From NCBI GenBank assembly GCA_020048935.1, contig JAIFLS010000058.1, forward strand, positions 1 to 9,218: a DNA stretch of 9,218 bases, given 5' to 3'. This DNA comes from a bacterium. Its GTDB lineage: Bacteria; Verrucomicrobiota; Kiritimatiellia; UBA8416. Under the pieces are notes generated by a model. The model made no database searches. It saw only the letters and a list, made by a program, of their open reading frames with translations, and had not been told where the DNA came from. The position numbers were made by a program, and so were the translations under genes. The first letter of the stretch is position 1. Every line of letters begins with the position of its first letter. Of this stretch, positions 5,617-9,218 are shown one piece after another.

Positions 5617-8600
5617 TTATGGCATATTCGTTACGCACAGCCTGTAGAAGCCGCCCTGCCGGATCTCGACATCGCAACTGTTGAAACCGTTGGCAGGTGC
5701 CTTTTCAACTGAGTACTGCCATGACCCTGTAGCAATACTTGACCGGGTCTGCACGCATATGGGGGGAATCCCGGCGTGTACATTTGAATGCGCCCAGATG
5801 AGCCTGACATTAGTTGACGCGAGCTGTACCTCCGCTATATGCAGAAACGATCTGCTGTTCATCGGGTCCGTGCCGCTCCAGTATTCCTCCGCCGTTGTGA
5901 AGCCGTCATGATCCGCGTCATTCGTTACCGCCGCCTCGTAGTTGCTGGTCCACGAAGGATTCTGGTCAGCCAGCCATGTGTACGGAACGGAATGTGCGGC
6001 GGTAACCGCATTGACCGTGATGGTTACCTCGGCGGAGGACGGGGTGACTCCATCGCTCACGGTGAGCCTTAGCACGTAAACCCCTTCGCGTGTGAAGGTT
6101 ACCGTCGTGTCAACCGCGTTTGAGTTCCCGAAACTTACAGCGCCGGGACCGCTCACGCGGCTCCAGGTGGAGCTTAACGTGTCGCCGTTCGGATCGCTTA
6201 CCGTGCCGTCAAGGCTGACTGTGGCGTACGCCGCCCCCGGTTCGGCGTTCTTATAAGGGTGCCCATCCGGTAAATTCGATGAAAGCCCCCACTTGTGGGC
6301 CAAATAGCCTTCCATCTGCTGTCTCGTCTCTGTTGTCATGGCCGTGTCCGTGGTTATGATCTCAGCCATGCTGCCCAGCCAGAAAGCATCACCGGCACCC
6401 ATCGTCCACCCACCTTTGACCGCCGATGCAGAATTGCCTGCCACCGAAACGACCTTGTAATCAGCCAGCGGGACGAAGCTGTAAGAAACACCCGTGTTAT
6501 CAGCGCCATTGACGCGCAGTACATTATTTGCCGCCGATTTCACTGGAATTTCACTTTGCACCAAGCTGGTACCACTGCTCCCGAATAGAGCGGGCACATC
6601 GGTTCCTTCCAACGTTCCGTACAGCCATCTCCAGGTTGAGAATGTCGCACCTGAAGAATTGAACACGGCAAACAGATTACGAAACGCATTCGATCCTGCG
6701 GCCGCAAGACTGTCACCGCCATCAAAGTAAAGCGTGGGAAGCCCGTTGAGCTGATTCATCTGCCGCGCAGGTTGTGCTGTCCCGGTGCCTTGTGTGGCGT
6801 TATGTCCGTTGCCGCTCTTGTCCCTCCATTGAGATACCGCTCCACTGGTGTTGGTGGTTAAGGTCGCATCATCGGCCGCATCATACCATGCGACAGTCGG
6901 TATCGCGGCAGGGGTCCAGGGAGAGGAACCGCTTAAGGCGACCATCTGGTCAGCACCGGCGTCTGCAACGGGAGGCAGGTTATCGTTGTCGGCTTCGTAA
7001 ACCGTCACGGTCGCGCCCAGGTAAGCACCGCCCGCATCACTGCAGCGGAAAGCCGCAGAAGAATTGACCCGATCGGAATCCTCCGCCGCGCTGATCGTGA
7101 CCTGCTGCCAATTCGTGCCGTTTGCCGCGCCAAGAAGAAGCTGGCTGCCTGAAGTCACGGCCAGATCCGTGCCGCCGGACACCCTGGCGACGTTCACGGT
7201 GACGGTATTTTCCGCAGGAGTGCGTAACCTGACTCCAAAACTGCTGGTACTGCCCTCAGCCACGACGACAACATTGGTCGAGGTGTCGATCATGCTTGCA
7301 CCCAGCACGCCGATCATTAGGATCTTGTCAAACGTGGCACCCTCGATATCCGTTGCGCGAACCCGTATACTCCGTGTTGCTCCGCCTGCATAGCTGAGGA
7401 CCGCCGCTGTCTTCAGGACGCCCTTGTCAGGGTTGTCTGAAAGAAACTCCGGGATAGAGAAGAGACTGTTGTCGGTGCTGCCGGTTCCCGTGACCAGACT
7501 GTAGCGGATGACTTCGGCAGGATCGGCATCGGTCGCCGACAGGTAACCGACCATGGTGCCAGCGGGCAGCCCCTCGGCTATGCTGTGCGCCGAAACGGCA
7601 ATGTCTGTTGGAGCCACATTGCCTGTCACATTCTCCCAGATCCGCCAATAATCCACATAATATCGTTGAGGGAACGAAGTGCTTGACGGATCACCACCGG
7701 CACCGCCAATGGCAAGGTTGAGCCAGCAGAAGATCGGCTGCTTGAACGGATACTTCGGTCCCCAGGTTGTAACCGGATTAACCATCCAGGACTGGGGAAT
7801 TGTGTTAATCAGGACATTGTCGACATAGAGCCTCACATTCTGGTCATCCCACTGCATGGTCCAGACATGGAAGCTATCCAGCCAGACAGGGTCCGTTGGC
7901 GTCAGCGAAGCGACAGTCCTGTTGGCGCTATCCCATGCTGCCTTCCACCGTGTGGTCGTGCCTATAGCCATGTTCGCGAGTATCTTGCCGCCGTAATTCT
8001 CCATGATATCGGCCTCGCCACCGCTTGGCCATTCACCGGTTTTGCCGCATCCCCAGATGGCTGGCCACAATCCTGCCAGGTTAGAAACCTTTGCCCTGAC
8101 CTGGGCTCGGCCATACTGCCAGTAGTATTTATTGATTGTATAGATGCTGGCCGAGGTGTACGCATAGCCACCCATTGGCTCCCGGCGCCCCTCTATGATC
8201 AACCGCCCCCCCTCCTGCCAAGCATTGGTCGTATAGTACTGCAATTCGTTATTGCGCTTATACCCTTCCTCATGCGTCCAGACGGTGGGATCGGGCGGGC
8301 CGCTGCCGTCAAATTCATCTGACCAGGTCGGCGGCATATGGATTGGCTGTGCCGGGTTGATGACAAGAAGCACATAATCAAATCTGACGGACTGGGAGGT
8401 GCCACTGTCATTGTTGGCAAATGTGATCGAAAGCGTCGTGATTTCAGATGACGAGTCAATGCCGAAACTCCCGCCCGTGATGTCCAGGAACGCCTGGCGA
8501 ACCCAGTCGTTGGTAGTGGGAACCATCGTCGTGTCCACACCATTCACCTGGATCGCTTCGGTTCCGTTATAGCCTGCGTCGACGGCATACTCCACGAACA

Positions 8601-8832
8601 GATATACCGACGTTATCGCACCGGTAACAGGACTGAAGCCGCTGATCGTTGCTGATTCGCCCTGGGCGACAGTGTAGGAGGCCGCATCGTTTGCCTGAAT
8701 GGAAGAAACCGTGCCGACTCCGCCTGAGACAGATGTCGGCAGATTGGTGGATCCACCGGCACGCGCGCTCAGCGTCGCCAGTATCCAAGCGAGTAATATC
8801 ACGGATACGCAGAGTTGAATACGGTTCATCAT
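5617..8832 (-). CDS. Secreted multidomain GH16 endo-glycanase (laminarinase-like)
   Basis: The 1071-residue protein starts with a signal peptide (about 1-25: M-M-N-R then a hydrophobic core and A-R-A-G). A beta-rich domain of unknown family (32-158) precedes the GH16 jelly roll (about 168-400). This contains W-S-D-E-F-D-G, N-N-E-L-Q-Y-Y and the catalytic E273-A-D275-I-M-E278, with E273 as nucleophile and E278 as acid/base, so all catalytic residues are intact. The pattern resembles the GH16_3 laminarinases (beta-1,3 or 1,3/1,4-glucan), though substrate cannot be fixed. Then follow a cadherin-like domain (406-508), a Calx-beta-like or related beta domain (516-615), and a PKD-like domain split by a LamG/concanavalin-like module (LamG about 638-864, PKD remainder about 868-941). 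A calcium-binding-type D-A-D-H-D-G linker (972-977) and a C-terminal beta domain ending F-Y-R-L-C-V-T-N complete it. ATG-ATG at the start is preceded by GGTGA. It is probably a single-gene unit, separated from the operon by repeats. Confidence 0.88.
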   Translation of the reverse strand: MMNRIQLCVSVILLAWILATLSARAGGSTNLPTSVSGGVGTVSSIQANDAASYTVAQGESATISGFSPVTGAITSVYLFVEYAVDAGYNGTEAIQVNGVDTTMVPTTNDWVRQAFLDITGGSFGIDSSSEITTLSITFANNDSGTSQSVRFDYVLLVINPAQPIHMPPTWSDEFDGSGPPDPTVWTHEEGYKRNNELQYYTTNAWQEGGRLIIEGRREPMGGYAYTSASIYTINKYYWQYGRAQVRAKVSNLAGLWPAIWGCGKTGEWPSGGEADIMENYGGKILANMAIGTTTRWKAAWDSANRTVASLTPTDPVWLDSFHVWTMQWDDQNVRLYVDNVLINTIPQSWMVNPVTTWGPKYPFKQPIFCWLNLAIGGAGGDPSSTSFPQRYYVDYWRIWENVTGNVAPTDIAVSAHSIAEGLPAGTMVGYLSATDADPAEVIRYSLVTGTGSTDNSLFSIPEFLSDNPDKGVLKTAAVLSYAGGATRSIRVRATDIEGATFDKILMIGVLGASMIDTSTNVVVVAEGSTSSFGVRLRTPAENTVTVNVARVSGGTDLAVTSGSQLLLGAANGTNWQQVTISAAEDSDRVNSSAAFRCSDAGGAYLGATVTVYEADNDNLPPVADAGADQMVALSGSSPWTPAAIPTVAWYDAADDATLTTNTSGAVSQWRDKSGNGHNATQGTGTAQPARQMNQLNGLPTLYFDGGDSLAAAGSNAFRNLFAVFNSSGATFSTWRWLYGTLEGTDVPALFGSSGTSLVQSEIPVKSAANNVLRVNGADNTGVSYSFVPLADYKVVSVAGNSASAVKGGWTMGAGDAFWLGSMAEIITTDTAMTTETRQQMEGYLAHKWGLSSNLPDGHPYKNAEPGAAYATVSLDGTVSDPNGDTLSSTWSRVSGPGAVSFGNSNAVDTTVTFTREGVYVLRLTVSDGVTPSSAEVTITVNAVTAAHSVPYTWLADQNPSWTSNYEAAVTNDADHDGFTTAEEYWSGTDPMNSRSFLHIAEVQLASTNVRLIWAHSNVHAGIPPICVQTRSSIATGSWQYSVEKAPANGFNSCDVEIRQGGFYRLCVTNMP
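6235..6933 (-). other. LamG-like module inserted in a PKD-like domain
   Basis: P-P-V-A-D-A-G-A-D-Q-M-V-A-L (620-633) is the usual first strand of a PKD-like domain. Its expected continuation, T-V-S-L-D-G-T-V-S-D (871-880), comes only after about 235 residues. The insert starts S-G-S-S-P-W-T-P and has W-Y-D-A-A-D, Q-W-R-D-K-S-G-N-G-H and a closing H-K-W-G-L...H-P-Y-K-N, the signature of LamG-like modules common in PVC-group secreted proteins. Confidence 0.6.
7999..8016 (-). other. GH16 catalytic motif E-A-D-I-M-E
   Basis: On the minus strand the codons GAG-GCC-GAT-ATC-ATG-GAG encode residues 273-278, the family signature E-x-D-x-x-E that carries nucleophile, helper aspartate and acid/base. 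No residue of the signature is missing. Confidence 0.9.
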
Positions 8833-8864
8833 AGTTTCTTCACCGCGGCGACAGCTTGACTCCG

Positions 8865-8915
8865 AGAACCCTTCGTTTTCGCCTACCCCAGAGGGCGGCT
8901 GGTTTACCTATAGCT
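8865..8915 (-). repeat. ~58-nt interspersed module, copy 2 (diverged)
   Basis: The plus strand reads gaacccttcgttttcgcc, then a gggcggc core and an A/T-rich end, parallel to copies 1 and 3 but more diverged. It lies 32 nt upstream of the GH16 ATG, on the leader side as for copy 1 and the propeller gene. Confidence 0.5.
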
Positions 8916-8936
8916 TGGCCAATTTATCACACTTTT

Positions 8937-9050
8937 CGGTGAACGAGAACGGCGACGAGAACGGTTAACGATGCTCCTGCTCTGCAGGCTCGCGAGAATG
9001 TAAATGGCGAAGCCCTCGTAATCCGTTCTCGTCGCCGTTCTCGTTCACCG
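8937..9050. repeat. 114-bp MITE/REP-like element with 28-bp perfect inverted repeats
   Basis: The arms 8937-8964 and 9023-9050 are exact reverse complements over 28 bases. Each arm is itself a tandem: acgagaacgg at 8943-8952 and 8955-8964 (12-nt period). The 58-nt interior contains a further hairpin CCTGC-TCT-GCAGG (8976-8988) and a short continuation of the stem (ACGA near 8968-8971 against TCGT near 9016-9019). There is no coding capacity. The perfect arms suggest recent origin or selection for structure. Confidence 0.8.
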
Positions 9051-9064
9051 ATCTCCGCCGCCCC

Positions 9065-9123
9065 AGTTACCCATTCGTTTTTGCACGGGAGCCCCGGGTG
9101 GGCGGCTTGTTTATTACTTCAAC
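9065..9123 (-). repeat. ~58-nt interspersed module, copy 3
   Basis: The first 17 bases (agttacccattcgtttt) and last 8 bases (acttcaac) are identical to copy 1. The G+C-rich centre differs but keeps the gggcggc block. It lies 14 nt beyond the 114-bp hairpin element. Confidence 0.7.
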
Positions 9124-9183
9124 GCCGCCCACCGACCTTGTGTCGGTGGAGGCTAACGTTGAGATGGGGTTGCTGCCTCCACC
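9124..9183. repeat. Two mutually exclusive hairpins
   Basis: CCACCGAC (9129-9136) pairs perfectly with GTCGGTGG (9142-9149), extended by GCC/GGC outside a small internal loop. GGTGGAGGC (9145-9153) also pairs perfectly over 9 bp with GCCTCCACC (9175-9183). The two stems share 9145-9149, so only one can form at a time. No gene follows within the window to which a switch could be assigned. Confidence 0.5.
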
Positions 9184-9218
9184 ACTACTCAACTTTCTTC
9201 ACCACCGGGGCAAGCCCG

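Larger units (their letters stand above)
8833..9218. other. 386-nt gene-free region upstream of the GH16 gene
   Basis: No gene is evident. In order away from the GH16 start are repeat module copy 2 (8865-8915), a 114-bp hairpin element (8937-9050), module copy 3 (9065-9123) and overlapping hairpins (9124-9183). The GH16 promoter should lie here, but no convincing -35/-10 pair was found. Confidence 0.7.

Noticed and set aside
5394..5684. 96-residue plus-strand ORF
   Set aside because: It is a translation of the REP-like and 9-nt repeats (F-V-I-F-V-P-F-V, L-C-A-L-C-V-L-C-V) and runs into the GH16 gene on the opposite strand.
5617..5900. C-terminal sorting signal (PEP-CTERM, LPXTG or T9SS) on the GH16 protein
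   Set aside because: The C-terminus is a beta-rich domain ending F-Y-R-L-C-V-T-N-M-P, without a hydrophobic anchor and basic tail or a recognisable sorting motif.
8880..8936. Sigma-70 promoter for the GH16 gene
   Set aside because: TATAGG and TTGGCC occur on the minus strand but are only a few bases apart; no pair with suitable spacing was found.
8937..9050. Insertion sequence
   Set aside because: There are inverted repeats but only 58 nt between them and no transposase; at most a non-autonomous element.

Overview
The window (about 55% G+C by eye) looks like a chromosomal segment of a polysaccharide-degrading bacterium of the PVC superphylum, most plausibly Kiritimatiellota, Lentisphaerota or Verrucomicrobiota. 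This is inferred from three things: a secreted GH16 glycanase built as a mosaic of cadherin-, LamG- and PKD-like modules with a DxDxDG linker; a carbohydrate operon containing a uroporphyrinogen-decarboxylase-like protein; and intergenic DNA packed with small palindromes and 9-nt periodic repeats. No phylogenetic marker gene is present, so the assignment is tentative.

Layout. Positions 1-186 (+) hold the end of a DUF6922-type gene. It overlaps by 46 nt an AbiEii/AbiGii-type nucleotidyltransferase gene (141-845, +), and together they resemble a type IV toxin-antitoxin or abortive-infection pair. The last part of the nucleotidyltransferase ORF runs, in another frame, over a relic of an AraC-family DNA-binding domain (about 734-853). 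Converging on this from the right is a three-gene minus-strand operon: a beta-propeller protein of unknown function (5017-3617), a URO-D/methyltransferase-like protein (3604-2357) and a GH29 alpha-L-fucosidase with a C-terminal discoidin-like domain (2321-870). None of the three has a signal peptide. A 599-nt gene-free, repeat-rich gap (5018-5616) separates the operon from a 1071-residue secreted GH16 enzyme (8832-5617, -). The final 386 nt (8833-9218) are gene-free and hold a 28-bp perfect inverted repeat, two copies of a ~58-nt module also found in the other gap, and two overlapping hairpins.

How the genes may work together. The GH16 enzyme probably cuts a beta-glucan or galactan outside the cytoplasm. 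The fucosidase, propeller protein and URO-D-like protein probably act in the cytoplasm on imported fucosylated, possibly O-methylated, oligosaccharides. The AraC relic at the operon's downstream end suggests that a sugar-responsive regulator once lay there and was lost when the nucleotidyltransferase module arrived.

There is no clearly new defence or mobile system. The most interesting signals are the AraC relic at the toxin boundary, the operon of a URO-D-like protein with an uncharacterised propeller, and the several repeat families concentrated in the two gaps.
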